Source of the DNA: Allocoprococcus comes
GTDB taxonomy: Bacteria; Bacillota; Clostridia; Lachnospirales; Lachnospiraceae
Length of the DNA stretch: 64,000 nucleotides
NCBI RefSeq assembly: GCF_013300725.1
Contig: NZ_JAAIMM010000004.1
Location: forward strand, 99,223-163,222
Direction of reading: 5' to 3'
The translations under genes and the position numbers were made by a program. Numbering within the stretch: the first letter of the stretch is position 1; every line of letters begins with the position of its first letter. Shown here in pieces: positions 19,249 to 27,405 of the stretch. The notes beneath the pieces were generated by a model. The model made no database searches. It was not told the origin of the DNA and saw only the letters and a program-made list of their open reading frames with translations.

Positions 19249-20463
19249 ATGAATAAGAAATACATACCTAGCGCCCTGATACTTTATTTAAACTACTTTA
19301 TCCACGGTGTTGGATGTTCCATCCTTGGACAGGCAGTCATCAAGGAAGCACTTGCTGCTTCCTGGGGCGTAGAAGTTATGGCAATCACTGCAATTTCAGC
19401 AGCACTCGGACTTGGACGTCTGATCGCGCTTCCGTTCGCCGGACCGCTTTCTGACAAACTCGGACGTCGTATTTCGACAGCGATCGGTAGTGGATCCTAT
19501 GCAATCTACCTGATCGGACTTGCACTTGCATTTAATGCAGGAACAAATGGCGGATACCAGATCGCATATATCTGTGCAATCGTTGGTGGTATCGCAAACT
19601 CTTTCCTGGATACAGGAATTTACCCGGCTGTTTCAGAAATCATTTACAAAGCACCGGGCGTTGCAACTATGGGGATCAAATTCTTTATTTCTGTATCACA
19701 GATGCTTTTGCCGTTCGTACTTGGTGTAACTGTTGCTACCACAGCAACAGGAGCAACTTCTTACAACACGCTGTTCTATGCATGTGGAATCGCTTATCTT
19801 GTACTTCTGGTACTGGTTATGATCTTCCCACTCCCGGATACAGATCAGAAAGCAGCAGGAAAGAAAGAAGGACTGATCGACAGCTTAAAGCATACCCATT
19901 TCTCTGTAGAATCCATCGCAATGATCCTGATCGGATTCACATGTACAGGTACTTTCCAGTTATGGCTGAACTGTGCACAGAACTTTGCAAAAGAGAATGT
20001 AGGCTGGGCTGATCCGTCTATTATGCAGACATATTATTCAGCAGGAACAATGCTTGCACTTGTTGTAACTGCACTTTTAACAAGAAAGATCAAAGACGTA
20101 AGATTTATCCTGGGATACCCGGTAATCTGTCTTGTAACTATGATCGCTGTTCTGGTTGGAAAGAGCCAGACACTTATGATCGCAGGTGCTTTCCTGATCG
20201 GATGGGCAGGAGCTGGTGGACTTCTTCAGATCGCAACTTCTGTATGCAACATGCTGTTCCCGAAAATCAAAGGAACCGTAACAGCACTTGTTATGATCGC
20301 ATCTTCCCTGTGTAACTACACCATCCTTACCGCAGCATCCAAAATGCAGCCGGCACAGGTTATGGTTATGAACATTGTTCTTACAGCAGTCGGAGTCCTC
20401 CTTGGATTATTCGTAAACTTACGCTATACTAAGATGGTAGAACAGGCACAGGCTGACAACTAA
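19249..20463 (+). CDS. Major facilitator superfamily transporter, probable quinate/shikimate carrier
   Basis: The 404-residue protein has about twelve membrane helices in two halves, and the MFS signature between helices 2 and 3 (FAGPLSDKLGRRISTAIGSG). It lies between aroE and aroD with short gaps (73 and 21 bases), so a role in moving quinate, shikimate or a product across the membrane is likely. The window thus has two transport systems for one small pathway: this carrier and the TRAP system downstream. The substrate is inferred from context only. Confidence 0.85.
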   Translation: MNKKYIPSALILYLNYFIHGVGCSILGQAVIKEALAASWGVEVMAITAISAALGLGRLIALPFAGPLSDKLGRRISTAIGSGSYAIYLIGLALAFNAGTNGGYQIAYICAIVGGIANSFLDTGIYPAVSEIIYKAPGVATMGIKFFISVSQMLLPFVLGVTVATTATGATSYNTLFYACGIAYLVLLVLVMIFPLPDTDQKAAGKKEGLIDSLKHTHFSVESIAMILIGFTCTGTFQLWLNCAQNFAKENVGWADPSIMQTYYSAGTMLALVVTALLTRKIKDVRFILGYPVICLVTMIAVLVGKSQTLMIAGAFLIGWAGAGGLLQIATSVCNMLFPKIKGTVTALVMIASSLCNYTILTAASKMQPAQVMVMNIVLTAVGVLLGLFVNLRYTKMVEQAQADN

Positions 20464-20484
20464 GAAAAAGAGGAGAAAATAGAC

Positions 20485-21249
20485 ATGAGTAAATATGTAG
20501 AAGTTCGTGGCGTTAAAATCGGCGAAGGGGTACCGAAGATCTGTGTACCGATCGTTGGAAAGACAAAAGAAGAAATTCTTGCAGCAGCAAAATCTTTTGA
20601 GGATGTTGCACTTGACGTTGTAGAATGGCGTGTAGACTGGTTCGAAGGTGTGTTTGATTTTGCACAGGTTGAAGATGTATTAAAAGACCTTCGTCCGGCA
20701 CTTGGTGAAACTCCGATCCTTTTCACATTCCGTACTTCCAAAGAAGGCGGCGAAAAAGCAATCGAAGCAGATGCATATGCAGAGCTTAACAAGAAAGCAG
20801 CAGCAACAGGACTGATTGACCTTGTAGATGTAGAAGCGTTTACAGGTGATGAAGTTGTGAAAGATATCATCGAAGGTGCACATGCACACGGCGTAAAAGT
20901 TGTTGCATCCAACCATGATTTCGATAAGACACCGGACAAAGACGATATCGTAGGACGCCTTGTGAAAATGCAGGAACTCGGTGCAGATATCCCGAAAATT
21001 GCAGTAATGCCACAGTGCAAAAAGGATGTGCTTACACTTCTTGAAGCAACACGTGAAATGGCAGAAGAACATGCAGACCGTCCGATTATTACAATGTCTA
21101 TGGCAGGTACAGGACTGATCAGCCGTCTTTGCGGTGAAGTATTCGGTTCCGCACTTACTTTCGGGGCAGTTGGAAAAGCTTCTGCACCTGGTCAGATGAA
21201 TGCATCAGATTTAAGAGAAATCCTGACGCTGATCGATAAGAGCATCTAG
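20485..21249 (+). CDS. aroD: Type I 3-dehydroquinate dehydratase
   Basis: The 254-residue class I (Schiff-base) enzyme interconverts 3-dehydroquinate and 3-dehydroshikimate. Catalytic residues are visible: substrate-binding VVEWRVDWFEG, general-base His near 147 in SNHDFDKTP, and the Schiff-base Lys near 170 in PKIAVMPQ; the C-terminal MSMAGTGLISRLCGEVFGS is also typical. It completes the set needed to bring both quinate and shikimate to 3-dehydroshikimate. It is the last gene of the aroE operon, and a strong hairpin follows. Confidence 0.96.
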   Translation: MSKYVEVRGVKIGEGVPKICVPIVGKTKEEILAAAKSFEDVALDVVEWRVDWFEGVFDFAQVEDVLKDLRPALGETPILFTFRTSKEGGEKAIEADAYAELNKKAAATGLIDLVDVEAFTGDEVVKDIIEGAHAHGVKVVASNHDFDKTPDKDDIVGRLVKMQELGADIPKIAVMPQCKKDVLTLLEATREMAEEHADRPIITMSMAGTGLISRLCGEVFGSALTFGAVGKASAPGQMNASDLREILTLIDKSI

Positions 21250-21325
21250 TAAAGAAACATCCGGAGAAGTCCTGTGGCAGATCCGTTATGTTTAACCTGA
21301 ATGAAGAGTGAAAAAAAGGCAGGAT

Positions 21326-21372
21326 AATAACCCGCAGTCATACCGGGGATTCCGGTGAGACTGCGGGTTATT
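21326..21372 (+). terminator. Terminator of the aroE-MFS-aroD operon
   Basis: A perfect 14-bp stem AATAACCCGCAGTC (21326-21339) with GACTGCGGGTTATT (21359-21372); the loop carries a second small hairpin (ACCGG/CCGGT). Only a short T stretch follows. Nothing else was found in 21250-21325. Confidence 0.8.
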
Positions 21373-21469
21373 TATATCTGATGTTTGTTAAAAATCTAAC
21401 CGATGCCCGGAGCGGAACGGTTATAGAGATTTTCACTATTTAAAGGGATAAAATCAATATGGAAAATAA

Positions 21470-21498
21470 TAGACAACTTCCACAGAAATTGTTATCAT
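21470..21498 (+). promoter_or_regulatory. Promoter of the TRAP transporter operon
   Basis: TAGACA (21470-21475), 17 bases, TATCAT (21493-21498), about 35 bases before the first gene. Confidence 0.7.
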
Positions 21499-21535
21499 TT
21501 TTCTATATGACTACATGAATGGAGGGCAAACGTGA

Positions 21536-22051
21536 ATGAAGAAAACAGTAATCTGGCTGGATAACTATCTGGAAGAATTTCTCATGGTGGTCAGCCTGAT
21601 CTTGATGACGGTGATCATGGGAATCCAGGTGTTTTCCAGATATGTACTCGGCTCAGCTCCGTCCTGGTCGGAGGAGATTACCCGATACCTGTTTGTATGG
21701 TCGGGCTTTTTGAGTGTCAGCTATTGTACGAGAAAGTGTATTTCTATTAAGATCGAACAGTTTGTGGCGATTTTTCCGAGAAGAGGAAAGGCAATGTTTA
21801 AATTGGTCAATCATACTTTTGAGCTTATGGTATTCCTCTATCTGATTCCATTTGCATTCAAGTATATGATGTCGGCAGTGGAGAGCGGGCAGGTGAGTCC
21901 GGCGTGCCACATTCCGATGTATTATGTACAGGCAGCACCGCTTGTCAGCTTTATCCTGGTGGCGATCCGTATTGTCCAGCGGTGGTTTGCAGAGTTAAAA
22001 GTCGTAAGAGATAAAGAGGAGAAAGGAGACAAAGCATGCCGGCAGCAGTAG
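21536..22051 (+). CDS. TRAP transporter small membrane subunit (DctQ family)
   Basis: The 171-residue protein has four hydrophobic helices and the DctQ signature region (VFSRYVLGSAPSWSEEITRY, LFVWSGFLSVSY). The small subunit joins the large permease to form a secondary carrier that uses the sodium gradient to take up organic acids delivered by a binding protein. GGAGGGC lies 13 bases before ATG 21536. Its end overlaps the DctM gene by 16 bases. Position after aroD suggests quinate/shikimate or related carboxylates as cargo. Confidence 0.93.
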   Translation: MKKTVIWLDNYLEEFLMVVSLILMTVIMGIQVFSRYVLGSAPSWSEEITRYLFVWSGFLSVSYCTRKCISIKIEQFVAIFPRRGKAMFKLVNHTFELMVFLYLIPFAFKYMMSAVESGQVSPACHIPMYYVQAAPLVSFILVAIRIVQRWFAELKVVRDKEEKGDKACRQQ

Positions 22052-23325
22052 TATTTATCTTATTTGTAATCTGTCTGATTATTGCCATTCCGGTATCGAT
22101 CGCGCTTACGATCGCATCGGTTCTCCCGGGTGCTTTTGATCCATCTTTCACAGCCAGCGGACAGTTCGTGATCCGTTCCATGCTGGGAGGAATTGACAGT
22201 TTCCCGCTCCTTGCGGTTCCGATGTTTGTACTTTCCGGAATCATCATGGCAAGAGGTGGTATTTCCAAAAAATTATTTGATGTATTTTCGTATTTCCTTG
22301 GAAATCTGACAGCAGGTCTTCCGTGCGCGGTCATTGTAACCTGTCTGTTTTATGGCGCAATCTCAGGTTCCGGACCGGCGACGGTTGCAGCAGTCGGAAG
22401 TATGACGATCCCGATTCTGATCGAGCTTGGATACGATAAGGATTTTTCCGCGGCGATCGTAGCCGTTGCAGGTGGTCTTGGAGTTATTATTCCACCAAGT
22501 ATTCCGTTTATTATGTTCGGAAGTGCTTCCGGCGAATCAGTAAGTGACCTGTTTATCGCAGGGATCATTCCGGGACTTCTGATCGGCGGACTTCTGATGG
22601 TTTATGTAGTCTATTACTGTAAAAAGAATGGAGAAGACAAAGAAAAGATCCAGAAAGTAGTCGGGGAGCTTCATGAGAAAGGACTTTTGAAGGTTTTAAA
22701 AGAAAGCTTCTGGGCACTTTTGAGTCCGGTCATCATTCTGGGATGCATCTATTCCGGAATCGCATCGCCGACAGAAGCGGCAGTCATTTCGGTATTTTAT
22801 GCATTGATCGTCAGCCTGTTTATTTATAAGACGATGACGTTTAAAGATATCTGGCCGGCACTGGTGGAAGGGGTGCGTACTTATGCACCGATCATGTTCA
22901 TTCTTGCGGCATCGATTGCGTTTTCAAGAGTTCTGACTCTGATGCAGATCCCACAGATGGTCAGCACCTGGATCCTGACGCACTTTACCAATAAGATCGT
23001 CCTTCTTCTGGTGATCAATGTATTCCTTCTGATCGTGGGAATGGTCATGGATACCACACCGGCAATCCTGATCCTGACACCGATCCTTCTGCCGATCGTA
23101 ACAGCAGTCGGCATGAATCCGATCCACTTTGGAATCATGATGGTTGTCAACCTTGCGATCGGATTTGTAACACCGCCGATCGGGGTTAACTTATTTGTGG
23201 CAAGTTCGCTTACAGATATCCCGATCATGCGGATTTCCAAACATGCGATGCCGATGATCGGCTACTTCCTTGTTGCGCTTTTGTTAATTACGTTTATCCC
23301 GGCGATCAGCCTGGCACTGATATAG
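22036..23325 (+). CDS. TRAP transporter large permease subunit (DctM family)
   Basis: The 429-residue polytopic protein has about 12 membrane helices and DctM motifs (LLAVPMFVLSGIIMARGGI, YGAISGSGPATVAAVGSM, GVIIPPSIPFIMFGSASGE, PTEAAVISVFYAL, GFVTPPIGVNLFV). It is the transport channel of the tripartite carrier. The start overlaps dctQ, and the binding-protein gene begins 11 bases after the stop, so the three are one unit. Confidence 0.95.
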   Translation: MPAAVVFILFVICLIIAIPVSIALTIASVLPGAFDPSFTASGQFVIRSMLGGIDSFPLLAVPMFVLSGIIMARGGISKKLFDVFSYFLGNLTAGLPCAVIVTCLFYGAISGSGPATVAAVGSMTIPILIELGYDKDFSAAIVAVAGGLGVIIPPSIPFIMFGSASGESVSDLFIAGIIPGLLIGGLLMVYVVYYCKKNGEDKEKIQKVVGELHEKGLLKVLKESFWALLSPVIILGCIYSGIASPTEAAVISVFYALIVSLFIYKTMTFKDIWPALVEGVRTYAPIMFILAASIAFSRVLTLMQIPQMVSTWILTHFTNKIVLLLVINVFLLIVGMVMDTTPAILILTPILLPIVTAVGMNPIHFGIMMVVNLAIGFVTPPIGVNLFVASSLTDIPIMRISKHAMPMIGYFLVALLLITFIPAISLALI

Positions 23326-23336
23326 GAGGTGGCAGC

Positions 23337-24344
23337 ATGAAGAAAGCAGTAAGAATGGCAGTAGCGGCAGGAATGTGTGCGGCACTTGCACTCAGTGCGG
23401 GATGCCAGAAAAAGACGGTTACGGATGATGAAGTACAGCGATATGCATGGCCGCTTGCAACGGCGAGTCCGGAGGATACCGTAACACAGATCTATGCAGA
23501 AAAATTTGCGGAAGAAGTAGAAGAATTAAGTGATGGCAAGATGAAGATCCAGGTCTATCCGAACGGTACGATCGGAGGGGACAGGGAGCTTCTGGAGAGT
23601 TGTAAGGATGGGGACATTCCGTTTGTGATCCAGAATACAGCTCCGCAGGTAACCTTTATGCCGGATCTGGCGGTATTCGATCTTCCGTGCCGTTTCAGCA
23701 CGATTGATGAAGTACGTAAAAAGGCCGATGATCCGGAATTCTACGGACTTCTGGAGAATGTCTATGAAAATGGCGGATACAAGCTTCTTGGTTATGCAGA
23801 TCAGGGATTCCGCGTGATGTCAACGAATAAAAAGGTCGAATCATTGGCTGATTTTAAAGGACAGAAGATCCGTACCATGGAGAATTCCTACCATATGGAT
23901 TTTTGGAAAAAACTGAAAGCATCTCCGACACCGATGAGTTTCAGTGAGGTGTATATCGGGCTGCAGCAGGGAACCATTGACGCCCAGGAAAATCCATACG
24001 AGGTTATCGTATCCAACAAGCTTTATGAACAGCAGGATTATGTGGTGGAGACCAATCACCTGCCACATCTGATCTCTCTGATCGTCAGTGATGAATTTTT
24101 TCAGGATCTGCCGGAAGATAAGCAGGCGATCCTTGTAGAAGCTGCAGAGATCGCCAAAGAAGAGGCTCGCCAGGCATCGGATGACCGGATTGCGGACAAG
24201 ATCAAAGTAATTGAGGACAGCGGAACACAGATTGTTACACTTAGTGATGAACTGAGAGTGGAAATCCGTGAGGCAGTGCAGCCGGTTTACGATGAAATCG
24301 AGAAAAATGTGGATAAAAAGCTTTATAATTCCTATATGAAATAG
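23337..24344 (+). CDS. TRAP transporter solute-binding lipoprotein (DctP family)
   Basis: The 335-residue protein has a lipoprotein signal (AALALSAGC, Cys about residue 23), so it is anchored outside the membrane. DctP features follow: KFAEEVEELSDGKMKIQVYPNG, IGGDRELLESCKDGDI, and the conserved Arg in GYADQGFRVMSTNKKV that binds the carboxylate of the cargo, then GLQQGTIDAQENPYEVI. It delivers an organic acid to the two membrane subunits upstream. No clear terminator separates it from efp. Confidence 0.94.
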   Translation: MKKAVRMAVAAGMCAALALSAGCQKKTVTDDEVQRYAWPLATASPEDTVTQIYAEKFAEEVEELSDGKMKIQVYPNGTIGGDRELLESCKDGDIPFVIQNTAPQVTFMPDLAVFDLPCRFSTIDEVRKKADDPEFYGLLENVYENGGYKLLGYADQGFRVMSTNKKVESLADFKGQKIRTMENSYHMDFWKKLKASPTPMSFSEVYIGLQQGTIDAQENPYEVIVSNKLYEQQDYVVETNHLPHLISLIVSDEFFQDLPEDKQAILVEAAEIAKEEARQASDDRIADKIKVIEDSGTQIVTLSDELRVEIREAVQPVYDEIEKNVDKKLYNSYMK

Positions 24345-24393
24345 CAAAAAATACGGAAAATCAGGGAAATCTGTAATTGATTGAAATTTTTTG

Positions 24394-24422
24394 TTGAAAA
24401 ATAGAGTTTTTTATTATAGAAT
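24394..24422 (+). promoter_or_regulatory. Promoter of efp
   Basis: TTGAAA (24394-24399), 17 bases, TAGAAT (24417-24422), in an AT-rich stretch; the leader is about 57 bases. Confidence 0.72.
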
Positions 24423-24486
24423 TATAAGTAATGTATATAAAAAAGTAAAAGGAATGCCTCAGGGCATATATAAGGAGGATATTACA

Positions 24487-25044
24487 ATGATTTCAGCAGG
24501 CGATTTTAGAAATGGTCTTACAGTACTGATCGAAGGAAATATTTATCAGATTCTGGAATTCCAGCATGTAAAACCGGGAAAGGGAGCAGCTTTCGTTAGA
24601 ACAAAACTTAAAAACATCATCAGTGGTGGTGTAGTAGAAAAGACTTTCCGTCCGACAGAGAAATTCGATACCGCTCATATCGACAGAAAAGATATGCAGT
24701 ATCTGTATTCTGATGGTGAACTCTATCATTTCATGGATGTTGAGACATTCGACCAGATCGCAGTTGATGGAGATACAGTAGGAGATTCTCTCAAGTTCGT
24801 AAAAGAGAACGAGATGGTTAAAGTATGTTCACATGAAGGTAACGTATTCTCAGTAGAGCCGCCGATCAGTGTGGAACTTGAAGTTACAGAGACAGAGCCG
24901 GGAGTAAAAGGTGACACAGCTACAGGCGCTACCAAACCGGCTATCGTTGAGACCGGAGCAAGCGTTCTTGTACCTCTGTTCGTTAACCAGGGTGACAAGA
25001 TCAAAATTGATACCCGTACAGGAGAGTACAGCTCAAGAGCATAA
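24487..25044 (+). CDS. efp: Elongation factor P
   Basis: EF-P binds ribosomes stalled at proline runs and stimulates peptide bond formation. The 185-residue protein has the three barrel domains: [20 protein letters not shown], the modification loop [10 protein letters not shown] with Lys near residue 32, the middle [19 protein letters not shown], and the C-terminal [18 protein letters not shown] and [12 protein letters not shown]. The start is ATG 24487, with AAGGAGG at 24473-24479; an ORF reaching further upstream would run through the promoter. Confidence 0.97.
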   Translation: MISAGDFRNGLTVLIEGNIYQILEFQHVKPGKGAAFVRTKLKNIISGGVVEKTFRPTEKFDTAHIDRKDMQYLYSDGELYHFMDVETFDQIAVDGDTVGDSLKFVKENEMVKVCSHEGNVFSVEPPISVELEVTETEPGVKGDTATGATKPAIVETGASVLVPLFVNQGDKIKIDTRTGEYSSRA

Positions 25045-25080
25045 TCCTTTCGTCATAATTCACAAAATTAAGACAGAGAT

Positions 25081-25124
25081 AAAAGCCGAAAGCAGAGGCA
25101 AGTCCTCATGCTTTCGGCTTTTTT
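25081..25124 (+). terminator. Terminator of efp
   Basis: AAAAGCCGAAAGCA (25081-25094) pairs perfectly with TGCTTTCGGCTTTT (25109-25122); the loop adds GAGG/CCTC. A six-T run ends it. Confidence 0.95.
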
Positions 25125-25200
25125 GCATGTCAATGCCATTTTGGAAGGGAAAAGAATGTTCTTGTAATCTGAAAAAAGGGCAGATATAATTGGCAGTACA

Positions 25201-25253
25201 CACCTGCTTGAATGCAGGTGATATTCAAATCATAAGCTGCCTTAAGATGGCAG
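25201..25253 (+). promoter_or_regulatory. Two small hairpins in the leader of the DUF5688-like gene
   Basis: CACCTGC-TTGAAT-GCAGGTG (25201-25220) and CTGCC-TTAAGAT-GGCAG (25237-25253). They stand 43 bases before the start codon. Function unknown; no T-run follows either of them. Confidence 0.4.
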
Positions 25254-25295
25254 AAAAGGTTCTTTGCGGCGCATGGCTTTCGGGAAGGAGAACGG

Positions 25296-26129
25296 ATGAA
25301 TTATACAGAATTTATGAATGCTATGTTATGCGAGATCAGAGGACAGGTAGATGCGCAGGTGAGGACAGAGCTGTACACTGTGACAAAGAATAATGGAACC
25401 AGAAGAACGGGGATTCTTTTTAAGCAGGAGGACAGCAACCTTGCACCGACGATCTATCTGGAGGAATTTTACCAGAAGTACCTGAAGGGGCAGCAGGTAC
25501 CGGATCTGGCGGATTCCATTTGCAGTATTTATCAGGAGATTCGGGTGAAGAAGACCTGTGATTGTCAGAATCTGTTTGATTTTAATCATGTAAAAGAGCA
25601 TATCGTGTACAAGCTGATCCGGCGGGATGCCAACGAAGAACTGTTAAAGCAGATTCCTTATGAGCCGTTCCTGGATCTGGCAGTGGTCTATTATATCCAG
25701 ATAGACAACACACGCTTTGGTTCGGCGGCGATCCAGATTCGCAACGAGCATCTGCGGTACTGGCGTGTGGAAAAGGAAGAGATCCGGCGTCTTGCCGAGA
25801 AGAATACACCGCGGATCTATCCGGTGCAGATCCAGAAGATCGTGCGCTTTATGTATGTGGCGACGAACGAGCAGTGCAGTCTGGGGGCAGCAGTGATGCG
25901 GTATCCGGATTTCTTGGAAAAGGTCTGGGGGATGATCGGAGAGGGGTTTTATATCCTGCCAAGCAGTATCCATGAAGTCATTCTGGTGCCGGAAAGCTTT
26001 GGAATGGAGCCGGAGCGGATGCAGGAGATGGTCAAAGAGATCAATCAGATCGGAGTGGCGCCGGAGGAAGTGCTTTCGGATTCCGTGTATTACTCTGATG
26101 GGGAGGAGATTCGGATCGTGGCGAAGTAG
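25296..26129 (+). CDS. DUF5688-like protein, function unknown
   Basis: The 277-residue soluble protein resembles the DUF5688 family, common and often multi-copy in Lachnospiraceae (recognised by the pattern RRTGILFKQEDSNLAPTIYLEEFY, then FDFNHVKEHIVYKLI and ILPSSIHEVILVPES). No catalytic motif is known to me. It has no signal peptide or membrane helix. GGGAAGGAG lies before ATG 25296. It sits alone between efp and a damaged region, which is where accessory genes of this type are often found. Confidence 0.75.
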   Translation: MNYTEFMNAMLCEIRGQVDAQVRTELYTVTKNNGTRRTGILFKQEDSNLAPTIYLEEFYQKYLKGQQVPDLADSICSIYQEIRVKKTCDCQNLFDFNHVKEHIVYKLIRRDANEELLKQIPYEPFLDLAVVYYIQIDNTRFGSAAIQIRNEHLRYWRVEKEEIRRLAEKNTPRIYPVQIQKIVRFMYVATNEQCSLGAAVMRYPDFLEKVWGMIGEGFYILPSSIHEVILVPESFGMEPERMQEMVKEINQIGVAPEEVLSDSVYYSDGEEIRIVAK

Positions 26130-26144
26130 GGATAGATTATAAAC

Positions 26145-26351
26145 GTGTATAGAGTAGGGAAAATTGACAGGGAAATATACCATTGTATAGCAGAGGATAT
26201 AGTAACAGATGAAGTTATTATAACTGTTGTGCAGATTATGCATATTAGGGAAAGACATCCCAATGATTATGAACTTTTTTCTACATACAAATTCTTTACA
26301 AAAGAGAATAATATTGATATACTGAAAGTAGAGAAAAATTTATTCATATGA
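26145..26351 (+). pseudogene. Truncated small protein resembling mobile-element (PBECR-type) proteins
   Basis: The open frame begins with GTG 26145 and gives 68 residues. The first 50 (YRVGKIDREIYHCIAEDIVT, then HIRERHPNDYELF) resemble the N-terminus of small phage- or element-borne proteins with a nuclease-like domain that I recall as PBECR proteins; the expected continuation of about 70-80 residues is missing and the tail (KENNIDILKVEKNLFI) is unlike them. It appears to be a remnant. It begins 15 bases after the DUF5688-like gene. The identification is from memory and tentative. Confidence 0.4.
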
Positions 26352-26496
26352 TTATTTAAGGTGGAAGATTTCGTGCGATCCACACGCCGATGGTATAGAC
26401 AGGGGAAACCTGAGAGATGCAGGAGAAGCGCACGCCTGCTGGATAATCATTTGAAGAAGACTTAAAGAGGTGTCGCAGGTTTGCGGCACCTTTTTG
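26348..26496 (+). ncRNA. Candidate structured RNA with kissing loops and terminator
   Basis: Possible pairings: P1 ATGATTAT (26348-26355) with ATAATCAT (26443-26450); P2 GTGGA (26361-26365) with TCCAC (26379-26383); P3 CAGG (26400-26403) with CCTG (26409-26412); P4 GCAGG (26419-26423) with CCTGC (26435-26439). The P2 loop holds CGTGCG (26372-26377) and the P4 loop holds CGCACG (26429-26434), perfectly complementary, so the two loops could kiss. A terminator follows (AGGTGTCGCA 26468-26477 with TGCGGCACCT 26482-26491, then TTTTT). No known riboswitch class was matched. The order of helices plus terminator suggests a riboswitch-like or small regulatory RNA; alignment is needed to prove it. Confidence 0.45.
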
Positions 26497-26497
26497 T

Positions 26498-26597
26498 GTA
26501 TACGATGAGCCAAGTGCAGATTTGTGCTTGCACAAGAATCTGCATTTGGCGAATGTACATCATCTGGCTGTTAAGCGAGATGGTGTACAAAGTATAC
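26498..26597. repeat. Three-helix palindromic element
   Basis: GTATAC at 26498-26503 and again at 26592-26597 closes two hairpins: a 14-bp stem with one G-U (26509-26522 with 26537-26550) whose loop contains a further TGTGC-TT-GCACA hairpin, and a 12-bp stem with one G-U (TGTACATCATCT 26554-26565 with AGATGGTGTACA 26578-26589). It directly follows the terminator of the candidate RNA and precedes the two-component operon. Confidence 0.5.
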
Positions 26598-26599
26598 GA

Positions 26600-26649
26600 A
26601 TCAAGTAGGAGTCAGCCTGCTCGATTATATAGATCAAGTAGGAGTCAGC
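26600..26649. repeat. Two 17-bp direct repeats before the response regulator gene
   Basis: ATCAAGTAGGAGTCAGC occurs at 26600-26616 and 26633-26649, 33 bases apart, ending 42 bases before the response regulator start. A three-turn spacing on one face of the helix would suit binding by a regulator such as the one encoded next. Confidence 0.55.
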
Positions 26650-26691
26650 TTACGCAATCATACAATAGAAATAAAGAAAGGAATTCCAAGC

Positions 26692-27405
26692 ATGAACACA
26701 GAAATTTTAGTAATTGAAGATGACGATCTGGTAAGACAGGGAATCGTAGACATCCTGGACCTAAAGGGATGGAATGCGGTCGCAGTAAAAAACTGTAGTG
26801 AGGCGCTTACAAGGATCCGAGAAGAAGAATATATGCTGTATGTACTGGACATGAAGCTGCCAGACGGGAACGGAATCATGCTCTGCAGGGAGATCCGCAG
26901 ATATACAGACAATCCCATTCTTTTCTTATCAGCCTATGACAGTGAAGAATTTATTGTAGAGGGATTTGAGGCGGGAGCAAATGATTATGTGATAAAGCCT
27001 TTCCGCACATTTGAATTTATTGCGAGAATCAAGGCTTTGCTGCGACGTACCGGTATGCAGAATGGCAAGAAAGTGAAAAAAGGAATCAAAAGCGGAGAAT
27101 ATGAACTGGATTTGCAGAATCAGATTTTGCAGAAGGATGGTGTCCGGATCGATCTTACAAGGACGGAGTACCAGGTTCTGCGCAGTCTTCTGGAAAATGC
27201 ACCGAATCTTGTCGCACGGGAGTTCCTGTTGGATACTATCTGGGATTCCAATGAAAATTATATCGATGACAATACCTTGTCTGTACATATGAACCGGCTG
27301 AGAAAGAAGCTGACTGCAGAAAGTGAGCAGGATCCGATTGAGACAAAGCGTGGAGTCGGTTACGCATGGACGATGAAAGCAGAGGATGTGTATGATGAAA
27401 TCTGA
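26692..27405 (+). CDS. OmpR-family response regulator
   Basis: The 237-residue regulator has a receiver domain with the acidic pair in VIEDDDLVRQG, phospho-acceptor Asp53 in LYVLDMKLPDGNG, and Lys102 in VIKPFRTFEF, followed by a winged-helix DNA-binding domain (LTRTEYQVLRSLLENAPNLV, SVHMNRLRKKL). It is cotranscribed with the kinase gene that overlaps its end and followed by an ABC transporter; this order is typical of modules sensing cell-wall-active peptides. A perfect palindrome ahead of the transporter genes (28534-28557) is a likely binding site. Confidence 0.95.
   Translation: MNTEILVIEDDDLVRQGIVDILDLKGWNAVAVKNCSEALTRIREEEYMLYVLDMKLPDGNGIMLCREIRRYTDNPILFLSAYDSEEFIVEGFEAGANDYVIKPFRTFEFIARIKALLRRTGMQNGKKVKKGIKSGEYELDLQNQILQKDGVRIDLTRTEYQVLRSLLENAPNLVAREFLLDTIWDSNENYIDDNTLSVHMNRLRKKLTAESEQDPIETKRGVGYAWTMKAEDVYDEI

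Noticed and set aside
26384..26439. c-di-GMP-I riboswitch resemblance (CAGGGGAAACC) and fluoride-riboswitch-like CGATGGTAT
   Set aside because: Only short pieces match; the other conserved blocks of both classes are absent.
26600..26649. CRISPR-like repeat spacing (17-bp repeats, 16-base spacer)
   Set aside because: Only two units, too short, no cas genes.
26481..26717. Open frame of 78 codons over the hairpin region
   Set aside because: It runs through palindromes and direct repeats, lacks a ribosome site and overlaps the response regulator start.
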